Notes under the pieces: generated by a model
Told to the model about the DNA's origin: nothing
Databases searched by the model: none
The model's input: the letters and a program-made list of their open reading frames with translations, nothing else
Shown: in pieces, positions 1 through 12,932 of the stretch
How positions within the stretch are numbered: the stretch's first letter is position 1
Layout of the letters: every line of letters begins with the position of its first letter
Made by a program: the position numbers and the translations under genes
Source: Tetranychus cinnabarinus
Taxonomy: Eukaryota > Arthropoda > Arachnida > Trombidiformes > Tetranychidae
NCBI GenBank assembly: GCA_022266195.1
Contig: WHVY01000004.1
Coordinates: forward strand, 699,501 to 763,500
Reading direction: 5' to 3'
DNA: 64,000 nucleotides

Positions 1-3000
1 AAATTAAATATAAAAAAGTTCCTGAAATGCGGAAGACGATCGCCAATCTTGAGAAATATTTCAGTTTTCTTCCTTTTCTTCATCTTCACCAAACAATGAA
101 CCAATTTATCATCAATTTTTCAGACCAAATTTGGTTTACTTTTGATCAGATGATTACAGGTCGTATATCAATTCAATTGCTCTAAATTATTTCCTTTCAC
201 CAAACATTTCAACAAACTTATTCTCAAATTGTTCACCTTAAAATTAAAAGGTAAAAATTGATCAAACCTTATTCAATTTACTATCAACTTAATCATGAAA
301 GGTTCATCTCGATTTAATTAGCTGAAAACGAGCCAACTTTACGTTTTATTTGAACAGGTTAAGTGAATCTCAATTTTAATAGATTTGATAAATTGACTAA
401 ACAATGAGTTGAACAATTTAACCTCAGAATTGATTAAAAGTCAATGTTAGTCGAAAAGTGAATCAATTTGTTCAACTGTTACAATCATTTAACCACAAAA
501 AGAAACACGAAATATTGATTAAAATGCAAGAAAATGGTTAACTTTAATTGCAAACAAAAAGTGATAAAAAAACATGAAAATTGCATTAACTTGAACCTAA
601 GGCTAAATGAATAATCAAAAATGACAACAAATTTTGGCCTCTTTTTAGACTCATATTTCAATTGAAAATGAATACAAAAAACATGAAGAAACCTGTAATT
701 AGTGGATCAATGATATCAATGATTAACATCATCTTCCTCCTCCTTTGAGTCACTTTCAGCTAATTTTTGACAGCAATTCAATAACAAAACCCAGTTAGTT
801 AATCAACATTTGGGGCGATCAAAAGCACCACCAGAGAGTTTGTTTTAAGTGTTTACCCTTGAGCAGTTATCACCTTTAATTCAATTGCAACTGAATTAAC
901 TGTTTTTAAAACATTATCTTGCAGATGATCAAACATGAATAACAAAGGTAAACAAGAGCCTCCCATTGAGTTTCAGAAAAAATTGTCAGATTAATGAATT
1001 AATTAATTAACGATAAAAGGTTGAATTAAAACAAAATTCATGTATTTGTAATAGAAATAGTTGATTATTCAAATTTTGTGAATCGCATTTCATCTTTCTT
1101 CTTCTTCTTCTTCGCGTTCGCCATTCAGTAAATCAATCAACTAATGGTCATTTTAAATGACAGATTAAAACCATTTGGTATTTGCTAATCCAGATTTTAA
1201 TGATGAAATATTCATTAGATTTTTAACTTCAATTAAACTATAAATTGATAAACAACATCTAATCAGGTTGTATGAATATCAAGAAGCAAAGTGTCTCAAC
1301 TTGTTTACCTTTCACTGGTCAGAATGTGGTTCATCATGTAAACATCTTCAATCAAATTCAGGATAAAATTAGCTTCAGTTACTGAGCAAACAGACTTGAC
1401 TTTCCCTCTTGTCCCAATAATAATGCAAAATAACCCGATGAGACATAAAATGTGAGCTACAATAAAAGTACAAAAGCTTTTGAATAAAAGACTCAACCTG
1501 CTCGCATTGCCATAAAGATGTGATTACTCGAAGACGAAAATACATCAAATGCTCTTAATTTACCGAAAACTATTGGCAAAATTTCTGGTTAACCCGAAAT
1601 ATTTTCGAAGAAGAAAAAATCTCAAAAAAAAACTTTTCGAGACCCAACAAAGATCCAAAGATGCAACCCAACAAGTCCAACCTTGTAGCACAAGCAAGAG
1701 CCAACCTTGTAGCTACAACTCGACTTTTTATTAACCGGAAAATTAGCTAAATGGGTTACTTTGGATTCACATGCAGATGAGTTGGTAACATTTGCTCTGT
1801 TTGAGGGCAAAAAGAGGAAAAATTCAGTCTGATACCGATTACAGGCGAATTTCTGGTCTACTCGAAAAACCAAAAGTATCCATCTGTTTGTCAGCCAGTG
1901 GTTTCAAAAGAGGCTGGAAATCAATGGATTCTCTCATGGATAAACTCAGCAAAAAGTAAGATTTGAGTTTCAATGGATGAACCTAAATCAATCATCTCTT
2001 GATGGCTTAACCAACATCATTGAATATTGTAAAAACTGAATCTTTATAGTTGATGTCATTTCACTTGACAATCGTCATCTTATTTCTGGTATTTGAAATT
2101 TCAATTTTGTCCTATCAAATGTTGTGTTCATTGGCAGCTTGATGTGATCTTTGAGTCTTTTCACCTCTGAATAGCAAGTAACCCGACAAGACCTTTTGAC
2201 TTGACCAGTCATCCGACACTTTTCATGATTGTCATTATCAGACTCAATCAACATTCAGCCATCTGTTTGAGCTGTTAATTTGTCCAGTTTAATTGTTACA
2301 GTAATAATGCAAAATAACCTGATACTGTTGACAAAAGCAAGAGTCAACTGGATTAACTTGTTAAGCTTCAGGTTGACTCTAGAAGTAAACTTTTCTTTCA
2401 TTCAGTTTAATAATAGATTTCAATTGATTCAAAAGCGTTTATCCGTCACAATCGCAACCATTTTCTGGACACCAACTTAAAATGATTTATCATCAGATTA
2501 TAATCGTTGTCACCTCAGTCCTAATCTCTTCCTGGACAAGATTGAATATCTTTCTAACCCAATTAACAATATCTAAACCGTCCAAACATACAAACATACA
2601 AATAGAAACAATTTTTTTTTGTTTTCTCCAAATTATCGTTTCCATGATTTTGATGGTAAAAAAAGAAATTTGATTGTTTAATGGAGCCATTTAGTTGATT
2701 GTTGACTTTGATGATGACTTGAAATGTAATTTAACTAACCAAACGTCATCAAAGGTAAAATGTAACTTGGCGTGTTTTCATTACAATATCAGGTAAACAA
2801 TGAGCTTGAAACCTTCGCTCTTTTCATCACAAGAATACTAATGTTAATGTTAACCCTTAACAGTCTTTTCTAATTATTTTTGGGTCAATTGTGTCAAAAG
2901 CACTAATGACAGCAACACTGATGACGACGATTATGAGATGAGAAAAAAAACCCAGAAAGTAAACCCACTAATCGACTGTAATGTTGACCAAATCAACCAT

Positions 3001-4584
3001 TTTTCACCAACAACTTGCCAATGTCCAGTTCGATCAATATTTTAATTTCAATCGATGACCTTCATTAGGTGCAAATATTCAAATTAGTTGACAAAGAGCA
3101 TTAACCTTTTTCACTATAATAATGTTCCTGGCCTGGCTAAAAATACTAATAGTAATGATAATGATAAAGATAATCATAATCATAATAATCCTTATAATAG
3201 AGAGCAATAAAGATTAAGATGAATACAAGGAGGAACCTTACATTGGAAATGGTGTTAATGATCAAAATTAAGGCGTTTATTTACTGGATATTGAGAGTTG
3301 AGCTTGGGTCAAGATCATTTACAGATTAATCATTAAAAATCAACGTTTTTTTGGTACAATTTATTCAAAAAAAGATTTCACTGTTTCTCAATTTAAATTG
3401 ACAAATGGTTAGTTAATGTCAAGTGATGGTTGATTGGTTTGCTTTGAGGTTGACAGCACTTTCATTTTAATCTCAATGGTTGACAATTGTTTCAATTTTT
3501 ACCTTCATTTTATCATGAATTATCACTAGATTTATCATTTATCATTAAGATGTTTACAATGTTCAATCAAATGGCAAGTTTGACAGGTAAAACATGTTAA
3601 ATGTTTGAATAAAAGATTATCCAAAGTTAAGAAGCTGATAAGATGTCAAAACAAGCGATCAGATTGTAAGCAAAATAAAACAAAATTGTCATTAAATCAT
3701 CAATAATTACAATTTAAAAATCTCTCTGTAAACCAGCTGAACAATCAACTTACAAAAATGTAAAGATGGAAATTCAATTTTAAGCAAAATCAAGAATTCA
3801 CCAGAAATCGACTTGAAAATCGAACGATTCCAGTCAATCAAAGATTCAAAACGAGCTGAGCCTAAGGAACAGCTAAGTGCTAAGGAATTTTTTCAAGATC
3901 AGATCAACTTCGCCATCAAAATCACCTCAAAAGTCAGTCGGTATTGAACCAGCCTTAATCTTGTCCCTTGTAAGCTTCAGTCAATAAGCTGTCACAATAA
4001 TGTAAAATAACTTATGATGCTTTGAGCGTGAAACAAGTCAATAGTCAATCTAAAATTAAATTTTTGTCGAAATTAAACTTCTAATCAACAAATCAATTCA
4101 GTTATCATGTCAATGCAAATAACTGATAATGTCTTGACACTTGCACTAAAATTAGAGTGAAAACCTCGGCTTGAGACTACACAAAATGTTACAAAATGTT
4201 ATCAATCGTCAATTTAACGTCATTAATGTGGCAACTTTACGGCAATTATCATGTAAATGATCAGGAAAAAAGGCAAATAATATTAATATAAATTGATTGC
4301 GTGATTAAACTTTCAATTGTAAAGACGATTCTTCTTCTTTTTTCCCAATCATTCGCATTATTTGTTTTTAGATATAATATTTTTACCTTTACTTTTCCAT
4401 TATTATTAGTTTAATGGTTTTGATAATGATAATGCTAATAACGCACTAAAGGTAGTTACAGTAAAAAACAAATAGGGAATAAAAGTTTCCATGAAAATAA
4501 TCATGTCATCATCATAATTATCATTTCTAGTTGTGATGAAAAACCAAAGTGAAAGGTAAATTAATGATTGATAAAACATCTTAC
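1..4584. other. Host non-coding DNA, no supported gene
   Basis: AT-rich sequence with many short TTAAC/CAATTG-type words and small simple repeats (for example an AATAAT-rich stretch near 3140-3200). The open frames here are short and show no domain. A protein-like minus-strand stretch at 1305-1400 ends at a GT, but nothing links it to a gene. It probably holds intron sequence of the ninein-like gene whose first coding exon lies at 4585-4767 and reads towards position 1. Confidence 0.5.
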
Positions 4585-4767
4585 CTTGGTAAATGGATCA
4601 ATTAAAAGATGATCAATAATGTAATAAGTTTGATCCTCATCCAATTGTAGTTTATCACAAAGCTCATGAAGCTCATCTTTACCCAACAGTTCACAGCCTG
4701 AACTGTCACAGGATAAAAAGACTTCATGAAGTTTATCAACATAACAGTTATTTGATTCACTGGTCAT
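4585..4767 (-). CDS. Ninein-like protein, first coding exon (partial gene)
   Basis: The minus-strand ATG at 4767 opens 61 codons that end at a good splice donor (exon end ACCAAG, intron GTAAGATG). The peptide has the N-terminal EF-hand-like helix pair of ninein/Bsg25D: a block YVDKLHEVFLSCDSSG, then LGKDELHELCDKLQL. This lines up with the start of animal ninein proteins, where the same exon also ends just before a V-x-F-x-x-F segment. Ninein family proteins are large coiled-coil centrosomal proteins that anchor microtubule minus ends. The following exons must lie to the left; I could not identify any in 1-4584, so the first intron probably runs past the window edge. The assignment rests on one exon and is by pattern recognition only. 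Confidence 0.6.
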
Positions 4768-7700
4768 TGTTATACAATTGTTGACTGTTAATCCTGGTTA
4801 ATGGTTAAACACAAGCACATTAAATGGACACAAGCGATTCCAATGGTGAACAGTTCATTTTGGTTAATCGTTCCAATGGTCAGTTGTAATTTACCTTTAA
4901 AATGAAACATTTAAAAGAAAGGTTAGTAAACATTTTGGGTGAAAAAGGTAACTTGAAAAAAAACATGGTTTGTGTGGTTGGGTTGCCTTCATTGATACAA
5001 CTGTTTAACGTGAAAAAATACATCACCTTTAGGCAAGTCAAATCTTCTCACTCACTCACTCTCCTCTCTTCCTTCCAGCTGTCTTTCTTCCTTTCTCATC
5101 TTCTCGATCTTGACTCTGTCTTTACTGTCTTCTTTTGCTTTATCATCTGTTTCGTTTTCACTCCGTCTTCCTCTCACTTATCTTCCTGTTTACCTAGTAA
5201 CTAGGAGATTTACCTTGTCTACATTCAGGACTATCTTCAACACGATTCGGGATGAATATGTGAAAACTGAAACTCGATATAAGAAGCAAAAATGAAAATC
5301 AGCTTTGACTGTCAAAAGTTGAAAGTCAAATCGATAGTCATTTCGCAGTCAACAGAGTCATCGGTAACTTGATAATGTTCATGTTAAACAATTTATTTTT
5401 CAGTTTTGACAATGGTTTTCACATTTTAAGTGATCAATAGTTCAAACCTTGATCTGATATTCAGATGAGATAAAATCCATTACAATCAAATCAACTAGTA
5501 GCTTTGTGTCTAACCGATTTCTGGTTACAATAATGTGAGTCTCTATCTGGTTATACAGAATCCCAAAGTGATGGTTAAACAACTCAAATAATCACAATTT
5601 AATATTCAATGAGAAACACTTTGAAGGCTCAGTTTTTTGAAAGGATTGTTGAAGTTCTTTGCTTAAAATTAAACATAATTATTACAATTAAAGATGATTT
5701 AACACATGATTCAATTGCGCTTAAATACTGTTGAATAATAATAATGGCAACAACCCGATGATACCATTTGACTGTCAACTTAACCAGTGAACCTGGGAAA
5801 ATGGGTTCAAACCTTTACTCAATAAAGTAAAGCAAGTTGACAGTTAGTCTAAATTGAACTTGAAACTACAAAATTGAATAACTTGAGAAAGTCAATTGAC
5901 AAGATGAATAAGCAACAATAAATGTAACCATAATGATGATATTACAATTGCAATATGAATGACAATATAATCGGATTGTTCAAGTAGCCCATATCTTTAC
6001 AGGGAAAGAAAAGCTTCTTTCGAGTTTACCTTCATTTTTTAGCTTAATTTTAACCACAACCTGATTCAACTGCATCTGATTACGATTATGATCATCAAGC
6101 AAAACTAACAACACCGTCAACAAACAGTATAATGGTTCAACATTCGCATGAAACACTGATCACATTAAAAGGAAAAAATAATCGCAAGATTAAAAAAGCT
6201 CAATAAATGCGGTTCAACTGTTCATCTCTAATACAAAGATCATTTTGACCATCAAAGTTTCACCATTTATTCATTTCATCCAAATTCATTGTTTTGATTG
6301 GAATGATTCAACTCCTTAAAACCCTATTTATACCCAGTGCCCGCATTATCATTGACCATAACGGTCAACATTTAATTCACATTCGATGATAAAAAAAGCA
6401 AAGAAAACGCAAATTGAGCTAAAAATGTCTCAATATGTATTAAAATATATTAAAAGCGGAATAAAAAAAGGTTAATCTTTGTCCTGTTTAAAGTACATTT
6501 AACATGCAAACAAAAACATTATCAGTTAATCCGGGTTATCCTGAAAATTCATTCAAAACTGATTATTATAATTGTTATTGATTTACTGTTTACAGAAAAT
6601 TCAATTTGAATAACTGTAAAAACGGAAAAGCTAAACAATCAAATGCAATTTTGTTTTTTAGGTGTTGAAGTGAATTTAAACTGAATTTAAAACTGAATTT
6701 AAATTTCATTTTAAAACTCAATTTTAAGTGAATCTTGACTGGAAAATTAAGGGAAACAAGGTTGGTCTAATTGTAACAATTAAATAATGGTTAACCTGGT
6801 CAAGTAAAGATTTTGTTTAAACAATTAAATCATCAACTTTTCATTAGTTGGTTAAGCTAATTAATCATGATGAAGCGTTGATCATTGAGATTCCCAAAAT
6901 TTCCATGTTAATCAGCTTGTATTGTTTACCAACATAATTAATAGTTTAATCAATTTATGAATTCAAAGTTGATTGAACGCGCCTTTAGACTGTTATCAAG
7001 TAAAGAAACGATTTAAAGCTTTTCTTTCCTTCCAATCAGATAATTGTTACAATTATGATTAACCGAAGAGGAAATTGTTTGGTTAATTAAAGTGCTTTAA
7101 ACTGGAGTCACAAGAGTCACAACTCATGTTTAATCACTTTTGGTTAATGAAGAGTTAATTGATTTCCAGAAAAGGGTTTAATTGTTATTAATGATAATTA
7201 AGCAATTGTTGGTTTATTTACATTTATTTTTACCTTTTTGTCTAATTGAATGATCGCAATTGAAGAAACGCTTTGAAACACAAATTTTTAATTTGCTTTT
7301 CTTTTCGGGAAAAGTGTGAAAAAGATTATTCAGATTGTTCAATTTTACTGCTCATGATGATGATGATGATGAGATTGAGAATGATGAATGTTTGATTAAA
7401 GGAAAAGATAATCAAGATGAAGATGATTAACGCCTTTTAAATTGTCAACCTTTATTTGCTTTATCTGTTGATCGCTTGTTTCTTGTCATTCATCATTCTC
7501 ATTTCATCTTCATCATTGAAAGTTAATTAACTTTATTTGGGTTTAATTAAAATTGGATCAACACTATTAGACCTTAAATACACAATAAAATATCCGGAAG
7601 TGTTTACAAAGTCTACAAAATGTTCAATTGTCAAACTATTACAAGGTAAACATCAAACAGAGTAAACAATTGATATTGAAATGTCCATTAAATGCGTTAC

Positions 7701-10700
7701 AATTTAAAGATAATTTCACCTTTTTTTATCGTTCGTTTTCAATCATCTTTCAGTTTCGATTCGACTAATCATTACAAATTGATTTACTTTTCAAGGTTCG
7801 ACTTTTAAATTTTGGTTTCAGGTTCTGGACATTTTCAGCCAATTTAGACAAACCTTTGAACAAAAAGATTATGGATTTTACTTTCTGTTGAATTTGTAAA
7901 TTTTCATAATCTTTGGACAGCTTTTCATATCTTCCAAGTAAACTGAGTAAGTCATTATTCTGAATATTTTTTCTCGTTTAATTCGTTAATCTGAAGGAAC
8001 TCAGAAAGGCTCTTAAGTTTGGTTAATCGCTCATTCGCAAACTTGAGCATTTTTGTTTTAGTTTAAAAAATGTTTCAGATTTCAAAAGATTTGAGAAGCC
8101 GCTTAAACCAGAAAATCTCGTAAATCCATAATCTACTTTGAGATTTTTCTGTTTTCCTGAAAATCAAAAATTCAATGTTAAATGAACGAACTGAAGTGAG
8201 ATTTGCCGCATCATTTCATCAATTATCAAGTTCTTCGCACTTCCATGGAATTTTTAACTATAATTTTTGACGAATTGGTCTAAATTTGAAATCACGGTCA
8301 GTTGACCGAGAATCGTTAGTATTTGTACCTCTCAACTCAAGTGATGAAAAAAGAATGAAAATTTACTCGTTCATTTGATATTTTGAGCTATTCTCATTGC
8401 GATTCAACAAAACTTTCAATTAACCGTCAAAAATGAAGAGCAAAACTCAGTATTTAAAGTTGAATTCAGGTTAAACTGAGTTGAAATGATGTTTCAGTTT
8501 GAAAGTTTAAATTAAATTATTGGTCAAAGCTGCAAGTTAATTACTCGAGTCATTAAAATAGTCCAAAAATAAAGCCTAAATGATAGCAACAATTAGAGTT
8601 TGGGATTAAAATTCAAGTCCAATGCGACTGTCAGCACGTAAAACAATGGAACGTGCAACTGATTAAGTGAATGGCACAAGATGATGGTAATGATCAAAAT
8701 GATGATCAGGATGAAGGCAAGTTCAAGTGTAATCAAACAATTAAAGTAAACCTTTTCGCATTCTTATTACGATGTTGATACGAGGATGTAAAACGTGCAA
8801 TTACACGTAACACGGGCGCGAACGCCTCTGACCTCCAAATCAAGATTGACATTTGCAAAGAGAGAGAAGAATGTTCATCTTCATTATCTTCATTTAATTG
8901 TTGTAATCATTTTAATCGACATGAAAAAAACTATTGAATGCTTAACCACATGCTGACAATTTGGAAAAGTTGTTAACACGAAAACTTCAATCAAACACTT
9001 TTCAATCGTTTAAATCAACTTCTAGTGTAAACCATTTCCACTTTACGCCATCATAATCATAATCATCTTATATTCATATTCATTAGTTGATTCGCAATTT
9101 AAACTTTAAAATTTATTCAATTAATCATTTTTAAAGTGCAAATAATAATGCTAACAGAATGGACTAAAAAATGAACAAAATTTAACTTCAATTTTGTATT
9201 ACTTTCAACATTTCCTGTTCGGGTAAACCTGGTTAACCCTAAAGGCAAGTCAATCAAAAATTGAATAATCATTCAATTTGGTGCTTATTTGCTCATGAAT
9301 GGTGACAGTATTGATTAACTTTGACAACCATAGGTAACAATTAACATAAATCAAGTGAAAGTGCGAAGAAACATGATTAATCTAAACTCAATTTAAACAC
9401 TTCATGACCATTAATGGTCAACAAGAAAAACAATTTTCTCCAAAAAATTCAATTTCAGTTTGAAACATTTAATCACTTTTGTCACCAAAGTTCAGGTCAA
9501 ACTAATTATTGCAATTGTTGGACATCGAACAATTCAAGGTTCAAAAGATTTCGATAAAGTTTTCGATAACTTTAATCGTTTCGATTTTTTGTCCAACTTT
9601 TTTTCCAAACTTTTTTTTTCTCAAAACTTAGTTAATAGTCGGAAAAGGGTTTAAGTTTTTCGTTTCTTGATTTGTTTTTTGTATTCATCACAATTTAAAT
9701 GGAAGCCCGGAAATGTAATAATTAACTGAACAATAATGAAATTATTTTTTACCTTTTTTTCGTACAATCATAACTGTTCTTTTGTGTTTACCTGGCAATA
9801 TTTTTGATGAAAGTTGTAAATGATAAACAAGTTTACTGTAATCAGGTTACAATAATTTTTGGTGATTCAATTTTTTTATTCAGATAATTGGGAAAATACA
9901 ATTTTCCAATGTAATTATAGTAACCCAAACAAATTGCTAAGTGTTGAGTGTCTCTCTTCAATTATTTAATATTATCAATCAAAGAATCAAATAATTGTTA
10001 ATAAAATATATTGATGTTGATGATGATAATTCAAACAATGGGAAAGCTGCAGTAAAATTGATTGTTACCAAATTGATTTGTTTCAAAATATTAATCACTT
10101 TTTCATTATAACGGAGTGCGTTTAGTTGAGTTTACAATTTGTGGTAAAAATAGATTCCAAAGTAAACCCTTCTATTACCCAGTAGATGGTTCAGATTTGT
10201 CTTTGATTGATTTGATTTTGGTTGAGAAGTGAAATCAACTTGAATTAATAAATTAAACTTTGATACAGTTTGGTACAGAAATGTGTTCAAGTTGATTGAA
10301 AAATGAAGGGAAAAGGCAATTTAATAGTTGCTGCCTGACGATGTTAAGTTATCACCTTTATTAGCAAAAGATGTTACAAAAAGAGATTTCAATTAACCCA
10401 TAATACGTTTCATGATTAATTACATTGCAATAACTATACTTTGGTTTTCTGAGGGAGAATTTAATTTAAGACAAAACAATTTATGTTTCAATCAATTAAC
10501 TTGCTCAACGAATCCGGAATAAAAATCGAAATGAATTTCAATGAAAAACTTGATAAGCATTCACCATTTCGAGCGAGCATGACATGCCCGTACGTAGACT
10601 GGTAGAAAGTGTGAAAAAACGAACGATAGTGATTGTCAAGACCAATAAGATCTTATCTGTCAATTTACCCTCAATTATAATTGTGATTCAAGACAACTTT

Positions 10701-11038
10701 TTAATCATAAATCTTCATTTGGAGAGTTGAGAGCATTCAAGAGTTGCGATTCAACTTTGGTCAAACGTAACATTGAACTTTTGTAAAATGTTTTATAATG
10801 ATTCAAAGTCTATGAGCCTCGATTCAATTCAATTGCTAAACGTTGACCTCAACTTTGGCGAAACTATCATTTGATCTCTGTTTTCAGATCAAACCTTTTT
10901 TTGTCACAATAATGCAAAATAAAGTTCAACTTTGGCTTAACCTTTGACCCTGTAAATTGAGTTTTTCATTTTTCAATCTCGATGGTCAGATGAGGCAACT
11001 TGAACAAGGAAACATGATGAATCCATTCACACACATTT
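4768..11038. other. Host intergenic/intronic DNA, no supported gene
   Basis: AT-rich DNA with simple repeats, such as GATGAT-rich stretches near 7350-7440. The first part should contain the promoter of the ninein-like gene. I see no exon with a recognisable domain. A recurring word around AATAATGCAAAATAA occurs several times between 1.4 and 10.9 kb. Confidence 0.5.
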
Positions 11039-11266
11039 TCAATCCAATCCTAACGCTTCTCGCTCTGAATACTGGGTTAAAATGTTTGATTGAAGTGGAA
11101 ATGAATTGAGGACAAAATTTTGCACCAAATCTTGAATCTGTTTTAATCTTTTCACTTGTGATGATAACAAAAGGAAAGGATGAATCTTATAATAATCAGT
11201 AAAGAGTTGCATCTTTTCATGACGATTGTAATCCATCAACTGTCCAATTAATTGAATATTATTCAA
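11039..11266 (-). CDS. Possible terminal exon of an unknown host gene
   Basis: A minus-strand open stretch of 75 codons begins right after a possible acceptor (GATAGTAACAG) and ends in a TGA. Its composition is protein-like rather than random for this AT-rich region: mixed charged and hydrophobic residues, with a segment LLLSSQVKRLKQIQDLVQNF that would form an amphipathic helix. I recognise no domain. The acceptor lacks a strong pyrimidine tract, so this may still be a chance open frame. Confidence 0.3.
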   Translation of the reverse strand: MNNIQLIGQLMDYNRHEKMQLFTDYYKIHPFLLLSSQVKRLKQIQDLVQNFVLNSFPLQSNILTQYSEREALGLD

Positions 11267-12689
11267 CTGTTACTATCAGTTAAATATTAATTTCACTTTT
11301 GTTTCCCTTTCATTCCAAGTAAATCATTAAACATTTAATCGTGATCAACAAGTAAATATTAAACGACATGGAAATTGTCATCATGAAGAAAACATTTCAT
11401 TCTGAAAACAAGCGGCTTTAATTAAATCACAATAATTCTTGTTTTCTGTATAATCAAATTAAGGTAGTCGTTACTGTAACCCACAATAAAAGATATTGTT
11501 ATTGCCATTGTTTTGTTGATGATATTTTCTTGGTGAGCTTTATGGTTTGATAAAGAGGAAGACTTTGAGAGACACAAAAAATGCTTATTTCATGAAGAAA
11601 TTTCAGGAAATGAAGGAACCCGAATTAAGAAATTGAACAGCAAAAGGAAGTGAAAATAGTTTTCATCCAATATTTTGCTATCAACAAAGATAATTGTTTT
11701 TTATTTTTTAAGCTCAGGTAGGAAAACATAAGAGACCGGATTTTTTACCTTGAATCAACTGGAATCATTGTCATTTTTCATCATTTTTTCATCAGAATTT
11801 TTCTCAGCAAAAATTTTCTATTTTGTCCTTTTCCAAATATTGCTATCAACCTCAATGAAAATGATTTTAATCACTTTTTGATCTACAAAATGGACAACAA
11901 AATCATTTCAAATTCAACATTGGATTTGAGTCTGAATTGAAAGGCATTTAAGACGAAAAAAGTATAATTTTCATGAATTTTTATAGTTTCTTTGATATTC
12001 CAATCAATTGTTGCTTCGATAAAATCACTCAAATTCATGATCACGGCTACGCTCATTGGAACACTGGTTATAGTCACAATAACTTAATAATTGATAAATT
12101 TTAACGGTAAACTTGATCTACTTAGCAACTTTCGATTTTCTTTAGATTAGATCAGATCGATTAGATGATTGAACCTTTTCAACTATAAAATATTCAATTT
12201 ATAGTAAACCAATAAAGCTCTGGATATTACATGAATTTTCACGTTTCAACTCATTTGCATGATACAAATCGCACAATTTGACACACATTTACAAACATTA
12301 CCTTGATTTAGCTTTTTAATCATGACAGTTAAGAGTTTCTTAAACTAATTAGTCCGGAATGATCATAACCTGTTGATAAATCAAAGTTGAATAAAGTCGA
12401 TAATGTTTAAAATTAAATTTTCTCATTGGAAAAAAGAATAAACTGAATCTGAACTGACGAAAAACTGAATCGACTATTGAACGAAAATAAACACAAAATC
12501 TTTAAAAGACAATCTGCAAAACCAGAAACATCAAATTTAGAGCTAATTTCAATTTAAACATGAATCAGATTAACTCGCTTTCAATTTGAACATTTTTTGC
12601 ATTTTCTTAAAGAAAAAAAAGTCGAACGAAAAAACGAAGCATCATAAAAGTTACTGAAAACTGACCAACAGAGCGAAGAAGTTAATTGT

Positions 12690-12932
12690 TCAAAATAAAC
12701 CAACAAACTTCAACATTGCCTCGGGTGTAAAAGATATTCTTGGATAGTACTCAGAATTGAATGAAACATCCAGAACAGTCACTAGAGTGATTTGGTGGTT
12801 GCATGTAGACTTGATGTCTTGAGTTTTAACAAAGTGATTACTTGTTGGATCAGAGTTTTGTAGTAACATAAGTAGATGAAGGGTTGTAAAGGAGGAGAAG
12901 CAGGGAATTCCCTGAATCAATTGTATCTTCAT
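12690..12932 (-). CDS. Possible exon, secreted-type N-terminus, unknown gene
   Basis: An 80-codon minus-strand frame starts at an ATG and has a hydrophobic stretch near residues 10-27, followed by a Cys-containing, serine/threonine-rich segment that could be extracellular. A possible donor (GTTTGT) lies just before the stop. No family is recognised. Together with islands at 11.0, 15.8, 16.0 and 17.0 kb, all on the same strand, it could belong to one multi-exon gene, but I could not join them with convincing splice sites. Confidence 0.22.
   Translation of the reverse strand: MKIQLIQGIPCFSSFTTLHLLMLLQNSDPTSNHFVKTQDIKSTCNHQITLVTVLDVSFNSEYYPRISFTPEAMLKFVGLF

Noticed and set aside
1305..1496. Possible exon with a hydrophobic N-terminus
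   Set aside because: Part of it is protein-like and ends at a GT, but the start is not ATG, the acceptor is weak, and it does not continue the ninein pattern.
4902..5295. Plus-strand frames of 61-100 codons
   Set aside because: They translate pyrimidine-rich CTTCTCT runs into Ser/Leu/Phe strings, a composition effect.
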